Positions 44,132 to 53,429 of a DNA stretch of 64,000 nt are shown piece by piece. Numbering within the stretch: the first letter of the stretch is position 1; each line of letters opens with the position of its first letter. This DNA comes from Nitrospira sp. (GTDB lineage: Bacteria > Nitrospirota > Nitrospiria > Nitrospirales > Nitrospiraceae), in contig JAUYAO010000042.1 of NCBI GenBank assembly GCA_030692565.1, positions 1 through 64,000 of the forward strand, given 5' to 3'. The notes below the pieces were generated by a model that was not told the origin of the DNA, ran no database searches, and worked only from the letters and a program-made list of their open reading frames with translations. The position numbers and the translations under genes are program-made.

Positions 44132-45145
44132 CTAGCTCATGGTGTGTTTGAGCGAACGATAGATGCGATGCACCCACGGGAACAAGCGCTTTCCCCTGTC
44201 CAACGCGGATGCCTTCATCGCGTAACCCAGCGTCGCCAGCACGCGTCTGTAATAATCTGGAATGAACGGCATCGCAAAGGCCGAGCGCGCCCATTCGGCG
44301 GGCGATTCCCGTTCCCGGTACATCGTGTTCCATCGGTCGAAGTTAGTCTGCCAGATCATCTTCACAATGAGCCGTTTTACCTCACGATATTGATCCGGGT
44401 GGCTGCGTGCGTACTGAAGAAGGACGGAATCGGAATCGAGAAAGTTCAAAAATCGCCGGCTTCCCTGAACCAGAGCCCGGTAATTGCACGAAAATCCCAT
44501 GCTTGTCTCATAGGTCCGCTTTCGAAATGTGCATCCTGTGCTGAAAGCGACCGCCCGCCCCAGGCATAACTTCAAGAGTAACGCGTCGTCGATTCCGTTC
44601 CCGGTCGGAAAAAACGGATAGCCGCCGCGCGCCTTGATCTCGTCAGTGCGGGACAGAATCGTCGCAAAGGTCTCAAACTTGTACAAGCCTTGGCACCAGG
44701 CCGTGACAAAGTCCTCGCCGGACAGGATCTCGGGCACCACTTCCACCGATTTGCGTAACACTCGGCCGCCAGGATCGACCGCCTCCTGTTTGGAGATGGC
44801 GACAGCCGCGGAGGGATGCCGCTCAAGGAGCGCGACAAGGTCGGACACGAAATTCGGACTCATGTCGTCATCGTCTTGGAACAGGATGAAATACTTGCCT
44901 GTGGCTTCCTGAACAATCTGATTGAAATGCTCACTGACGATCACCGTTTCCGGGTTCCGGCGGAACCGGCACGGCCGCGGATAATGACGGGCGACAAGGT
45001 CGGCCACCGTGCTCCCGTTCATGCCGTTGTCGGACACGATGCACTCGATCTCGGGGTAGTCCTGGGCAAGAACGACGCGGAGAGCCTGAGGGATAAACTC
45101 CAGTCGCTTGTAGATCGGTATGCCGATGGTTACCAGCGGAATCAT
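44132..45145 (-). CDS. Glycosyltransferase family 2
   Basis: 337 aa. GT-A fold: LVTIGIPIYKRLEFIPQALR, IECIVSDNGMNGSTV, and YFILFQDDDDMSPNFV with the metal-binding acidic cluster. Then FFPTGNGIDDALLLKLCLG, where a late Asp pair may be the catalytic base region. The C-terminal part is helical and basic (MKASALDRGKRLF). It lies upstream of the amidotransferase with a 127-base gap in which I see no signal. Soluble or peripheral enzyme. Confidence 0.86.
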   Translation of the reverse strand: MIPLVTIGIPIYKRLEFIPQALRVVLAQDYPEIECIVSDNGMNGSTVADLVARHYPRPCRFRRNPETVIVSEHFNQIVQEATGKYFILFQDDDDMSPNFVSDLVALLERHPSAAVAISKQEAVDPGGRVLRKSVEVVPEILSGEDFVTAWCQGLYKFETFATILSRTDEIKARGGYPFFPTGNGIDDALLLKLCLGRAVAFSTGCTFRKRTYETSMGFSCNYRALVQGSRRFLNFLDSDSVLLQYARSHPDQYREVKRLIVKMIWQTNFDRWNTMYRERESPAEWARSAFAMPFIPDYYRRVLATLGYAMKASALDRGKRLFPWVHRIYRSLKHTMS

Positions 45146-45273
45146 GCCATTACTCCCGTCACTTACACGCTCTCCCCCACATCAACCGACAAGACATCTC
45201 CACACTGCTGCAGCCAGTCCACCGGGCAGCCGCCGGCGAGTCACCGATTCACACCCGGGCTGCAATCGACTCG

Positions 45274-45504
45274 TTACCGCCCTTTAAGGAGAAACGCTTT
45301 CAGCTCACCGATATTCTTCATCTCCGCCAGTTCATTTCCCTTAAACCGCACCCCAAAAGCCTGCTCGATGCTGAACATGAGATTGATATGCGCCAGCGAA
45401 TCCCATTTCGGAATGTCGCGCGCGGTCGTCTCATCGGTCAGCGCCAGCTTCTCGTCGTCGAAGACCTCGCGAAACAGTCCTTCGAGCTGTTCATGCACCT
45501 CCAT
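45274..45504 (-). CDS. Acyl carrier protein (FkbH-associated)
   Basis: 76 aa from ATG 45504 with GGAGG six bases upstream; this start lies 14 bases inside the FkbH gene, so the two are translationally coupled. The frame open to 45594 is a shadow of FkbH. A predicted four-helix ACP with the phosphopantetheine site KWDSLAHINLMFSIEQAF (Ser36). The IPKWDSLAHI form is typical of ACPs that receive glyceryl or other C3 units from FkbH-like proteins. A discrete ACP in a polysaccharide locus suggests an acyl-ACP donor for sugar modification. Confidence 0.9.
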   Translation of the reverse strand: MEVHEQLEGLFREVFDDEKLALTDETTARDIPKWDSLAHINLMFSIEQAFGVRFKGNELAEMKNIGELKAFLLKGR

Positions 45505-47485
45505 CCGCCACCTCCCACGTATCCACGGTCTTGATGAACTGATTGACGATAGGCCCCCTGGCAGGTAAATCGTAGCTCCACGTCGCTCGCCCATCGGCCC
45601 GGCTCACCAGATCGAATCCCAGCTTGGCATAGGCATCTTCCGCCATCGCATTCTTCTCGCTGGGCACATAGGCTCCCCGCAACGACGTGCAGCCCAGCGC
45701 TTCGGCCCGCCGGCACACATGCTCCATGATCGTCGCCTCGACGGTACGCCCGATCACTCGACAACTCATCAGCCAGGTATCAATGTCCAGCACCGTCCCC
45801 TCCTGCAGCGCAATAACCAGCGCCACCAGTCCATGGTCGGCGAAGCGATCCCGCAGCCGCAAATACAGATGCACGCACGTGTGATCGCTGACAAAACTCT
45901 CCAGCTGCGGCATCCCGTGGCGCTTCGTGGTGAGATTAAACTGATTGGTCTTGCCGATCAGCTGGGCGATTCTGGGCAAATGCAATGCATCGAAGGGGGC
46001 CACGATCGCCTGCATATGCAGGCTGTGATAAAACTCCTCGATGGATCCCGCCGTCGCTTCAAGCTCCCGGATTTGCGCCCGGGCCCGGTATTGTTCGGCC
46101 CGCGCGGCATCCTCCTGCGTATACGAACCGGTTTCAAACGACAGGCACTGCGACAGCGCTCTGACGTAGTACGAGGCGTCGTCAGGAAGCGGAACCACCT
46201 CCACCTCGGGGACAAACTGCCTCATCGCTTCACGTTCGACCGGGTTATCATCCACGAATACCAGCGCATCCAACCCTATCCCAAGCTCTTGTGCGATTCT
46301 GCGGATATTCTGCGGCTTTGGTTCCCAGTTGGCAACAAAGACCGCGATATCGTCACGTTTTAAGCGCATCTCCGGATGGTGCTCGAACGGCTGCAGCGCA
46401 TCGGCGCGATTGTTTTTCGAGCAGACCGCCAGGATCACACCCTTGTGCTTCAACTTGAGGATGTACTCCTGAAAGGCGACAAACGCTTCGCCGTCGACCC
46501 CGTTCCCCAACTTGATGCCGGCCAGCCCTTCTTCGGCGATCACGCCGCCCCACAGCGTATTGTCGAGATCCAGGACGAGACATTTCCGGCTCAATCCCAG
46601 ATCGGCCCCGATGACCGCCGCCGTATGGCGGGCGAGCACCGGGACCGCTTGCAGCGCGACGGCTTGTTTCGCCAGATGCCAGAAGCGGGGATCAAACCAC
46701 CGCGCTTTTCCCACGAACGATGCGAGCCGCTCGCAGTCGACGATCGATACCGCATTGCCCGCTGCTTCGCCAAGCCCGGCATTGACGGCCTGCGCCATCA
46801 TATAGCGGGACCCCGGAAGGCGCGCCGCAAGATGGCCCGCCGGCACGTCGCACGGCAGCGCAAAATTGTGCTGAACGACCCTCGCCCGGGAACGTTCCCT
46901 CACGGTTCGCCAGAGCGCGGTCCAGCGCGCCACTTCCGCGCGAATCGATTCCTGCGGCGCAGCGCTGTACTCCGGGAGCCGCAGATCTCCCTCGTGCACA
47001 GCCAGCACCACGAAGTCCGGATCGAACGCATAGAGGCGGCTGTTCGGATCGATGATCTCCTGCTCATATTGCCCGTACTGGCTTTCCTGTACCTCAAGGC
47101 GAATCCCCCGTCGGCTTGCCGCCAAACTCAGCATCTGGCCTAGCTGAGCGGTCGTATAACTTCCGAGGAGCGCCACCTTGGCGGAACGGAGCTTCGGCCC
47201 GGATAGGTTCGCATAGCGCTGCACCAGCCTGCCGGCCGTCTGCCAGGAGGTGAAATCGTCTTCGGCATCGACCACCGTCAGCGCCCAGCGGCAGGCCTCG
47301 GGAATATTGCCCAGCTCCTCGTAACTCCGCGCGAGTTTCAAACAGAGCCCGGCCTGAGGCGGATCGGAGAGCGCTTCGAGGTAGAGAGGAATGGCCTCCC
47401 CGGTCTTGCCGGACTTCCGCAATTCATCGGCGCGGGCCATAAGCGCGGTCGCATCGCGTATTCGGTCGTGTGAATGGTCAGACAT
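45491..47485 (-). CDS. FkbH-like protein (HAD phosphatase IIIC + GNAT-like domain)
   Basis: 664 aa. An N-terminal TPR-like helix pair (ALMARADELRKSGKTGEAIP) is followed by an SGNH-like FkbH domain (KVALLGSYTTAQLGQMLSL), then the HAD domain with KCLVLDLDNTLWGG (Asp306, Asp308, Thr310) and DALVFVDDNPVEREAMR. The C-terminal acyltransferase part has IGKTNQFNLTTKRH, FADHGLVALVIAL and AYAKLGFDLV. FkbH proteins recruit 1,3-bisphosphoglycerate, dephosphorylate it and load the glyceryl unit on ACP. The ACP gene overlaps its 3' end. In this locus a glyceryl or lactyl-like decoration of the polymer is the likely product. Confidence 0.9.
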   Translation of the reverse strand: MSDHSHDRIRDATALMARADELRKSGKTGEAIPLYLEALSDPPQAGLCLKLARSYEELGNIPEACRWALTVVDAEDDFTSWQTAGRLVQRYANLSGPKLRSAKVALLGSYTTAQLGQMLSLAASRRGIRLEVQESQYGQYEQEIIDPNSRLYAFDPDFVVLAVHEGDLRLPEYSAAPQESIRAEVARWTALWRTVRERSRARVVQHNFALPCDVPAGHLAARLPGSRYMMAQAVNAGLGEAAGNAVSIVDCERLASFVGKARWFDPRFWHLAKQAVALQAVPVLARHTAAVIGADLGLSRKCLVLDLDNTLWGGVIAEEGLAGIKLGNGVDGEAFVAFQEYILKLKHKGVILAVCSKNNRADALQPFEHHPEMRLKRDDIAVFVANWEPKPQNIRRIAQELGIGLDALVFVDDNPVEREAMRQFVPEVEVVPLPDDASYYVRALSQCLSFETGSYTQEDAARAEQYRARAQIRELEATAGSIEEFYHSLHMQAIVAPFDALHLPRIAQLIGKTNQFNLTTKRHGMPQLESFVSDHTCVHLYLRLRDRFADHGLVALVIALQEGTVLDIDTWLMSCRVIGRTVEATIMEHVCRRAEALGCTSLRGAYVPSEKNAMAEDAYAKLGFDLVSRADGRATWSYDLPARGPIVNQFIKTVDTWEVADGGA

Positions 47486-47548
47486 GATATGCGCCGCAGA
47501 CGTGCGGCCTCCTCACTGAGGGAGAGTACTACGAGGATCCTCCCTGAC

Positions 47549-48088
47549 CTAGCATTTCCTCATCTGGATCATGCGGGGCGCCTCCACAAATACCGTCGCC
47601 CCGGCCGGAACATTCGTCGTAATCACGGTATTGGGGCCGATCTTGGCGCCATCTCCGATGGTGACCTTGCCAAGAATGACAGCCCCGGCGCCGATATCGA
47701 CCCGGTGCCCGATCTTGGGCCCGTCCTGAAACCGTTCCCAGGTCACCGCGCCGATCGTGACGTTTTGACGGATGATGCAGTCATCTCCGATGTGGCCATG
47801 GGGATGAAGCACGATTCCGCTTTGATGCGCAATCCGAAACCGGCGTCCGATGACCATGCTGCGGGGAATCTCGATTCCGTAGTGATTTCTCACATACCGC
47901 CAGAGCACTCGATAGAGCAACAGCACGCTCGAACGCAGCAGCCCCTCGCTTCGTTCCCACCCCCAAAATCCCAGCCGGTGCACGGCAATGGCTCGAAACC
48001 CCGGCTCAGTCCAGTCTTTCTGATTGGCGATCCAATCCTCATGGATCTGCCGGCACAAGTCTTTCAGAAGATCGTATTGTTTCATCAT
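47549..48088 (-). CDS. Left-handed beta-helix O-acetyltransferase (serine acetyltransferase-like)
   Basis: 179 aa. An N-terminal helical region (LLKDLCRQIHEDWI) is followed by hexapeptide repeats: IPRSMVIGRRFRIAHQSGIV, GHIGDDCIIRQNVTIGAV, GHRVDIGAGAVILGKVTIGD and GAKIGPNTVITTNVPAGATV. This matches the CysE/LacA-type LbetaH family. Its length is shorter than CysE (about 270 aa) and similar to EPS or capsule acetyltransferases. It probably transfers acetyl from acetyl-CoA to a cytoplasmic sugar intermediate. It sits just upstream of FkbH. Confidence 0.87.
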   Translation of the reverse strand: MMKQYDLLKDLCRQIHEDWIANQKDWTEPGFRAIAVHRLGFWGWERSEGLLRSSVLLLYRVLWRYVRNHYGIEIPRSMVIGRRFRIAHQSGIVLHPHGHIGDDCIIRQNVTIGAVTWERFQDGPKIGHRVDIGAGAVILGKVTIGDGAKIGPNTVITTNVPAGATVFVEAPRMIQMRKC

Positions 48089-48209
48089 GCCCCTGCTTAC
48101 CTGCCAGAGCGCGATGCGCTGCTGGTCCTCACCTGCCTACACTCCGACTGAAAAGGCCAACCCGGCACCACGCGGCCTCTCCGGAAGTCCCAACCCTGCG
48201 CTCGGGAAT

Positions 48210-49517
48210 CTACTTCACGCTCCGAATATGATGCGTAGGGGTGACTGGTGCTTGCACGAGGGGGGAGGCCCCGGTCTTGTCGGCGTGCAACCGGAAGATC
48301 GTGTCGATCGCAGACCGATAGACCTCCGTCCACCGTTCGCGAGTATGGTGGGTCCGAGCCGAGTCCCAGGCGCCCCGGGCCATCGCCTGCAGCCTGTCGC
48401 CGGGAGAATCCGCGATTCTCCGCACGGCCGCCTGGATCGCGCGCACCGAGGAGTTCGGCAACAACACTCCAAAGCCAGCCACATCAACGCCACTTTCATA
48501 ATTGACGATTGGAATCAATCCCGCATGCATCCCGCCGATCACGGACCCGCTTCTGGCTTCCGATGCGGACGCGGAAAGGATTCCCACGCAGCGCTCCGCC
48601 AAAGTCATAAACCGGGCGCTACTGAGATCCGTCCATCCCTCGGTATGAATATTGGGCGTCTCGTACAACTCTTTGTAGTAGGCCTGCTCGAAGGCCTTTT
48701 CATGCTTGATCGGCCCGCACACCGTCAGATGACAGTCCGGCATCCCGGCGAAGGCTTCCAGAATCAAGTCCAACCCCTTGAGGACAAGCCCTCCGCTGTT
48801 GATCCAGAGAAAGTGATTGCGACAGCCCGCCCAATCCTTGCTGTCAGGCCACGGATACAGCACCGGCGCCGCGACCGGCACAGGAAAGATCCGTTTCCCC
48901 GCATATCGAAACGTCTCAATGCTGAACCGGTTTCCGTTCATCGTCGCATAGTCTGCATGTTCGATCCCGAGATGCGGCTGCTCGAATCTCCAGGGCTTCA
49001 GCGTCACACCCCGGCGCTGCTGCAATTCGAGCAAGCGCCGGGCCTCCGCCGCGTTCTGGAAGAGCGGATGCGCCGTGTCGATATGCAACACTTTGATACA
49101 GTCGGCATTCAGCACGGGGGCCAGGCGCTCAAGATTCCAACGGGTATCGACCATCAGCGCATAGTCGCGCCTGGGCCAAAAGGTCTTGTTGTGAAAGTTG
49201 ATGACATCGACGCCATACCCGAGGTCTAAAAACGTCTGGGCCATCTGAAGCGCTACCCAATAGTGATGGTGATCCCTCGGGATCGGCTGCCCCGGAGGCA
49301 ACAAAAAGGCCTTGACCACGTGGGAGAGCAACACATAACCTTTCGGTGGCCCCTTCGGTTCGAGAGACACCAGGGCTCGATTGAGAATCTCCTGGCCCAG
49401 ATTCTCCCGGGCCTGCAGTGCCGCAGCCTTGATGACACTCCCCAGGATATAGAGCCGGGAGGATTTCACCGCAGAGATCAGACTCGCTCTGTTCATTGGA
49501 GACTGAAAGAACGTCAT
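48210..49517 (-). CDS. Divergent glycosyltransferase (GT-B), module copy 1
   Basis: 435 aa. A GT-B-like protein with KGYVLLSHVVKAFLLPPGQ, DVINFHNKTFWPRRDYAL, KVLHIDTAHPLFQNAAEARR, QRRGVTLKPWRFEQPHLGIE, HFLWINSGGLVLKGLDLILE and CHLTVCGPIKHEK. It is strongly similar to the protein at 50698-51915. At the EX7E position the sequence is SEARSGSVIGGMHAGLIPIV, so the second glutamate is Gly here while the other copy keeps E-x7-E. It overlaps the upstream beta-propeller gene by 4 bases. Confidence 0.8.
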   Translation of the reverse strand: MTFFQSPMNRASLISAVKSSRLYILGSVIKAAALQARENLGQEILNRALVSLEPKGPPKGYVLLSHVVKAFLLPPGQPIPRDHHHYWVALQMAQTFLDLGYGVDVINFHNKTFWPRRDYALMVDTRWNLERLAPVLNADCIKVLHIDTAHPLFQNAAEARRLLELQQRRGVTLKPWRFEQPHLGIEHADYATMNGNRFSIETFRYAGKRIFPVPVAAPVLYPWPDSKDWAGCRNHFLWINSGGLVLKGLDLILEAFAGMPDCHLTVCGPIKHEKAFEQAYYKELYETPNIHTEGWTDLSSARFMTLAERCVGILSASASEARSGSVIGGMHAGLIPIVNYESGVDVAGFGVLLPNSSVRAIQAAVRRIADSPGDRLQAMARGAWDSARTHHTRERWTEVYRSAIDTIFRLHADKTGASPLVQAPVTPTHHIRSVK

Positions 49518-50500
49518 GACTCCTTCACCGCCTCTCCGAGGCTATGCACCCCGTCCACACAGGCCATCCATTGCCCATCGCCCATGCAATGGGCATCAAC
49601 GTGAGACAGACTTGATCGGTTCCAACCTCTACCCTCCGAAGAACGAAGGGGGTCCGGACTACAAGGGATCTCGCTGTACCGCGTCGGGGTCAACTCCGTA
49701 ATTAAGAAGGCCCGGACGACGGGTCCATGGCCCGGCTCGCGGACTTGCGCAAAGCGTACCAAACGGCCTTCATGCGCCACGATCCTTCCCGCCAGTCTCA
49801 TGGCAGAGGGATGCGCGAGGCCGATTGGGCTCTGCGGATGTTCTCCCCATGACCCCAGCAACTCGTCCGCCCAGTAGAGCCGAAGGGCCTCGCCCGTTTC
49901 CCCTGCATCGGACACCGTAAAGAGCCACCACTGGCCCCCATGGCGGACGATCGAAGGGGTTGCAAACTTCCCTCGCAGCAGAATTCCGGCCAGCGCCCAG
50001 CGAACAGGGAACTCAAACGCCTTGTAGAGGCGCAGCATCCCCGCCTCAATGGTCTGGGGAAGCATGTAGTAACCGCCGTTCCACTCGAACAGGTAGGGGT
50101 ACGACAGAGGGTACGATTTGGCGAGCACAATCCGGCGATAGGTCCAATGCTTGGCGTCATCGCTGGTCGCCCACCCGATCTCCCCTTTTTTCGAGTCGCG
50201 ATTGAGCACTTCAAATAACATGTGCCAGCGTCCGGCGACTTCCAGCATAAAGGGAGCCCTGACGGAGGCGGCCCGGCAATCCCCAACGTCCTGCGCCGTG
50301 AGCGCCGGGTGGGTCATCCCCGCCTGATCGAGATCCAGGGGAGACGGCCCGGCCAGCATGCCGATCGACCACCTCTGCGCGCCGGCAACAGGAGCTTGAG
50401 CCTGGCGGCAATAGAAGTCCCGCAACCGCTGCCATACCCCTGAGAGGCTTCTCCGCAGCACTGTAACCTCCATTCCCGCAACCCCATTCCCGCAACCCAT
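49514..50500 (-). CDS. Five-bladed beta-propeller (GH43/GINT1-N-like) protein, module copy 1
   Basis: 328 aa. Repeated beta-propeller blades: WSIGMLAGPSPLDL, RAPFMLEVAGRWHMLFEVLN, GEIGWATSDDAKHWTYRRIV, YPLSYPYLFEWNGGYYMLPQ, WLFTVSDAGETGEALRLYWA and LLGSWGEHPQSPIG. The ADPFM/FE.../GEIGxATSxDxxxWxY/SYPYxFEW series is that of glucosamine inositolphosphorylceramide transferase N-terminal-like propellers and GH43-type folds. It is likely cytoplasmic and may pair with the coupled glycosyltransferase; catalytic role unproven. No signal peptide is visible. Confidence 0.8.
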   Translation of the reverse strand: MGCGNGVAGMEVTVLRRSLSGVWQRLRDFYCRQAQAPVAGAQRWSIGMLAGPSPLDLDQAGMTHPALTAQDVGDCRAASVRAPFMLEVAGRWHMLFEVLNRDSKKGEIGWATSDDAKHWTYRRIVLAKSYPLSYPYLFEWNGGYYMLPQTIEAGMLRLYKAFEFPVRWALAGILLRGKFATPSIVRHGGQWWLFTVSDAGETGEALRLYWADELLGSWGEHPQSPIGLAHPSAMRLAGRIVAHEGRLVRFAQVREPGHGPVVRAFLITELTPTRYSEIPCSPDPLRSSEGRGWNRSSLSHVDAHCMGDGQWMACVDGVHSLGEAVKES

Positions 50501-50697
50501 AGTCCAGCATCATTTCATGGAAATACATTCCCGGCCACTGGAATCAGCCGACACGTTACTCTGTGTTCGCAACAACGCGGGACAGACCTGCACGTTGACC
50601 GAAAAACCGATACGGCGAACCCATTCGGCCCCCACGCACAGCCCTCCGTCTCACTCTCTTGGAGACTCAGATAGCACGACGCTGTCACAACCCGTGC

Positions 50698-51915
50698 CTA
50701 ACAAGGGCGACCATGCTCCCGTAAGATCTCTCGAATAGTCTGCCGGTAGACCCGCGAAAAGTGTTCACGGGTATGATGCGCCCTGGCATGCTCCCAGGCG
50801 CGGCGCGCCCGCTCCTCCAGCATCGACGCCGGCATCTCGGCGATCATCCGGACACCGTCTTGAATATCCTCTACCGATACGCCCTTGAGGAGTCCACCGA
50901 AATCGTGCACATCGACACTGGATTCGTAGTTGACGATCGGAATGAGCCCCGCATGCATGGTCTCGATCACGCACGCGGCGCCGCCTTCCGAGCAGGACGT
51001 GAACACATGCGCGATACAGCGATCCGCAAGATCAAGGAACTCCCGGCTGTCGATATCGATCCATCCGCGCAGGTGAATATTCGGGGTCTCGAACAGCTCC
51101 TTACGGTACGCCGCCACGAAGTCCGGCTCACGTTCGACCGGACCGCAGATCGTCAGATGATACTCGGGCATCCCGGCAAACGCCTCCAGCACGAGGTCCA
51201 GCCCCTTGTGGACCATCCCATGACTGGCAAACCAGAGGAAGTGCCGCCGGCTGGCTGAAAAGTCTTTCCCGGCCGGCCAGGGACAGAGCCGCGCGGCAGG
51301 GATCGGGATTCGATAGATCGGCTTGCCCGCGTAGCGATAGGTCCCGATCGTGAAGTCATTCGCGCAGACCGTGGCGCAATCGGCATGTTCAATAGCGAGA
51401 TTGGGCCGCTCATATCTGATCGGTTGAAGCGTGACCCCTCTCCGCCGCTGCACATCCAGCAACCGACTGGCCTCCGCGGCGTTCTGAAACAGCATGTGGG
51501 CCGTGTCGATGTGCAGGATCTTCAGGCAATCCCGGCCGAGCAGCGGGGCAAGCCGCTGAAGATTGTATCGCGTGTCGATGATGACGTCATAGCCCGTCTT
51601 CGGAAGGAAATCGTGATTCCCGAAGCTGATGACATCCACGCGATAGCCCAGCTCCAAAAATGTCTTGGCCATATCGAGAGCCGTCCAGAAGTTCGTATGC
51701 GTGTTGGGAATAGGCCCGTCGGGGTCGAGTAAAAATTCGCCCCGGATGTGCGACAGCAGCACCGTCCCTCGAGGCGCCCCCTCAGGGAGGAGAGACGTGA
51801 CCTCGCTATCCCCCTGTTCCGCCTCCTTGACGATCTGCGGCAGCCGCCAATAGATCGCTCTCGCGAGTCGATAGGCCTTAAACTTAGTGAGACGGCGCCT
51901 TAGGGTGGGAAACAT
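50698..51915 (-). CDS. Divergent glycosyltransferase (GT-B), module copy 2
   Basis: 405 aa. Paralogue of the protein at 48210-49517: RGTVLLSHIRGEFLLDPDGP, ILHIDTAHMLFQNAAEASRL, QRRRGVTLQPIRYERPNLAI, HFLWFASHGMVHKGLDLVLE and YHLTICGPVEREPDF. The EX7E region is CSEGGAACVIETMHAGLIPI with both glutamates. It is followed on the minus strand by a 197-base gap before copy-1 propeller and preceded by an SGNH gene 14 bases upstream. The HIDTAH motif shared with copy 1 looks like a family signature. Confidence 0.82.
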   Translation of the reverse strand: MFPTLRRRLTKFKAYRLARAIYWRLPQIVKEAEQGDSEVTSLLPEGAPRGTVLLSHIRGEFLLDPDGPIPNTHTNFWTALDMAKTFLELGYRVDVISFGNHDFLPKTGYDVIIDTRYNLQRLAPLLGRDCLKILHIDTAHMLFQNAAEASRLLDVQRRRGVTLQPIRYERPNLAIEHADCATVCANDFTIGTYRYAGKPIYRIPIPAARLCPWPAGKDFSASRRHFLWFASHGMVHKGLDLVLEAFAGMPEYHLTICGPVEREPDFVAAYRKELFETPNIHLRGWIDIDSREFLDLADRCIAHVFTSCSEGGAACVIETMHAGLIPIVNYESSVDVHDFGGLLKGVSVEDIQDGVRMIAEMPASMLEERARRAWEHARAHHTREHFSRVYRQTIREILREHGRPC

Positions 51916-51929
51916 ACTGACCTCTTCGT

Positions 51930-53429
51930 CTAGAGCGGTACTATGTGAGGTAAAGCAACATCGGCTGATGATCGAGGAGGGATCGTCTGAGCACCCACTT
52001 CAGTCCCTTGCAAAGCGCGAAGAACGGCCTCCCCAACCAGGCGATGCCCGGCGACGTTGTAGTGGTTCGAGCGCCGGAACGGAAACAATCCGACCGGATC
52101 CGGATGACCGGCGAAGACCGGATGGAGATCGATCAGCGGCAGCTTCAGATCGGTGACCAGCCGAAGCACCCGCTCTCGATTCTTGTTGGCAGCCTCCGGC
52201 TTGGCATAGCGCTCCCACTGCGGCAGATACACAAAGTACAGCTCCCCGCCCCACCCGTGAACGGTGGCCATCGCCTCGACCAACACGTCGCGAAACTGCT
52301 GCATCTTTTCATCCGGTACCTCTGCGGAGAAATACAGCTCGCTCGCGCGTCTGGCATCGACCTCCTGCCGTCCCGCGCGCCAGCGCGTGACTATCTGCCG
52401 GACATGATGCAATTTGATCGTCTCTTCCAGTCCGATTTTCGCGCCCAGCCCCTGCCGGGTTTGCTCGATGTAGGCCTTCAACGCCTGATCGAGCTTGTCC
52501 TGCCGATCCCACAGCGACTGGGTGTATCCTCCCGTCAGATATCGCCTGAGAAGCGGGCTATGCCGTTCATGCTCCAGATCCTTCAGATCGTTCCCTTCAT
52601 AATAGAACCACAAGACCGTTTTCGACCGGACGCGAGCCCCGTACTCCTTCAACGACGCCAGCATCATAAGCGGGCCGTTGCTGTCCATGCCGAGATTAAT
52701 GGTCCGCGGATGGCGAGCCCGGATCACCCCCACGAAACTGTCCTCCGTCGGCACGCAGGCGCCGTGCGTGAACGAATCTCCTACCGCGACGACCGCAGGC
52801 CGGTCATCATTCCACACACCCGGTGGATTGTGAAATCCACGCTCGCCGCTGTGGTACGTCACGTACTCTCCGCTCTCGTTACAAAACACGGTGAGCACGT
52901 CGGCGACACCGCCGAGGGGCAAGGTTTCCTCGCCGTCGAGGGACAAGGCTCGAAGCGTCTTCATCGCATCGGGATTGTCCCAGGTCAGAACGGCATGGGG
53001 CACGACTGCCGGATACGCGGCACGCCCCTCGCGTTCGAGATCTGCAATCACCTGCAGCTTGTCCCGGCGGTCGAACGAGGGCTGCGCGATGGAATTCTCT
53101 TTCAGTCGCGCTTGAGTCGATTCCGGAGTGGCGTCATTGGGGAACGTGAGCCAGCGATTCCGCTCGAAATTCTCGCGGGCCGAGGCCGTCACGGCTAGAA
53201 GTAGCTCGCCCGCATACAACGAAAAGAGAGAACACAGAACCACCAGCGCAAGGTTGATCTTCGCGGCAGGATTCAGCCAACGGGTTGCAACCAAACCCAA
53301 CCCGATGACGGCCAACCCGACGTAGTGCGGAGCCCACCCGTGGGTGGCTCCGAGATAGGCGACGAACAGAATCAGGCCGGTCCCGATCCCGGACAGAATC
53401 CAGTCGGCCGCGCGTGCCAGATGCGTCAT
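51930..53429 (-). CDS. Membrane-anchored SGNH/GDSL hydrolase-like protein
   Basis: 499 aa from ATG 53429, which overlaps the propeller stop as ATGA; the longer frame to 53459 is rejected. N-terminal helices (GTGLILFVAYLGATHGWAPH, YVGLAVIGLGLVATRWL, INLALVVLCSLFSLYAGELL) precede a periplasmic SGNH domain: AVGDSFTHGACVPTEDSF (Ser nucleophile), RTINLGMDSNGPLMML, LWFYYEGNDLKDLEHE, and SNHYNVAGHRLVGEAVL for the His. It lies inside the duplicated module, between propeller copy 2 and glycosyltransferase copy 2. The first module has no SGNH gene in that position. Confidence 0.82.
   Translation of the reverse strand: MTHLARAADWILSGIGTGLILFVAYLGATHGWAPHYVGLAVIGLGLVATRWLNPAAKINLALVVLCSLFSLYAGELLLAVTASARENFERNRWLTFPNDATPESTQARLKENSIAQPSFDRRDKLQVIADLEREGRAAYPAVVPHAVLTWDNPDAMKTLRALSLDGEETLPLGGVADVLTVFCNESGEYVTYHSGERGFHNPPGVWNDDRPAVVAVGDSFTHGACVPTEDSFVGVIRARHPRTINLGMDSNGPLMMLASLKEYGARVRSKTVLWFYYEGNDLKDLEHERHSPLLRRYLTGGYTQSLWDRQDKLDQALKAYIEQTRQGLGAKIGLEETIKLHHVRQIVTRWRAGRQEVDARRASELYFSAEVPDEKMQQFRDVLVEAMATVHGWGGELYFVYLPQWERYAKPEAANKNRERVLRLVTDLKLPLIDLHPVFAGHPDPVGLFPFRRSNHYNVAGHRLVGEAVLRALQGTEVGAQTIPPRSSADVALPHIVPL

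Noticed and set aside
48024-49229. Plus-strand open frame of 401 codons
   Set aside because: Antisense to the divergent glycosyltransferase with a clear paralogue; treated as a shadow.
52008-53198. Plus-strand open frame of 396 codons
   Set aside because: Antisense to the SGNH gene, whose catalytic blocks are all recognisable; the plus-strand translation has no domain features.
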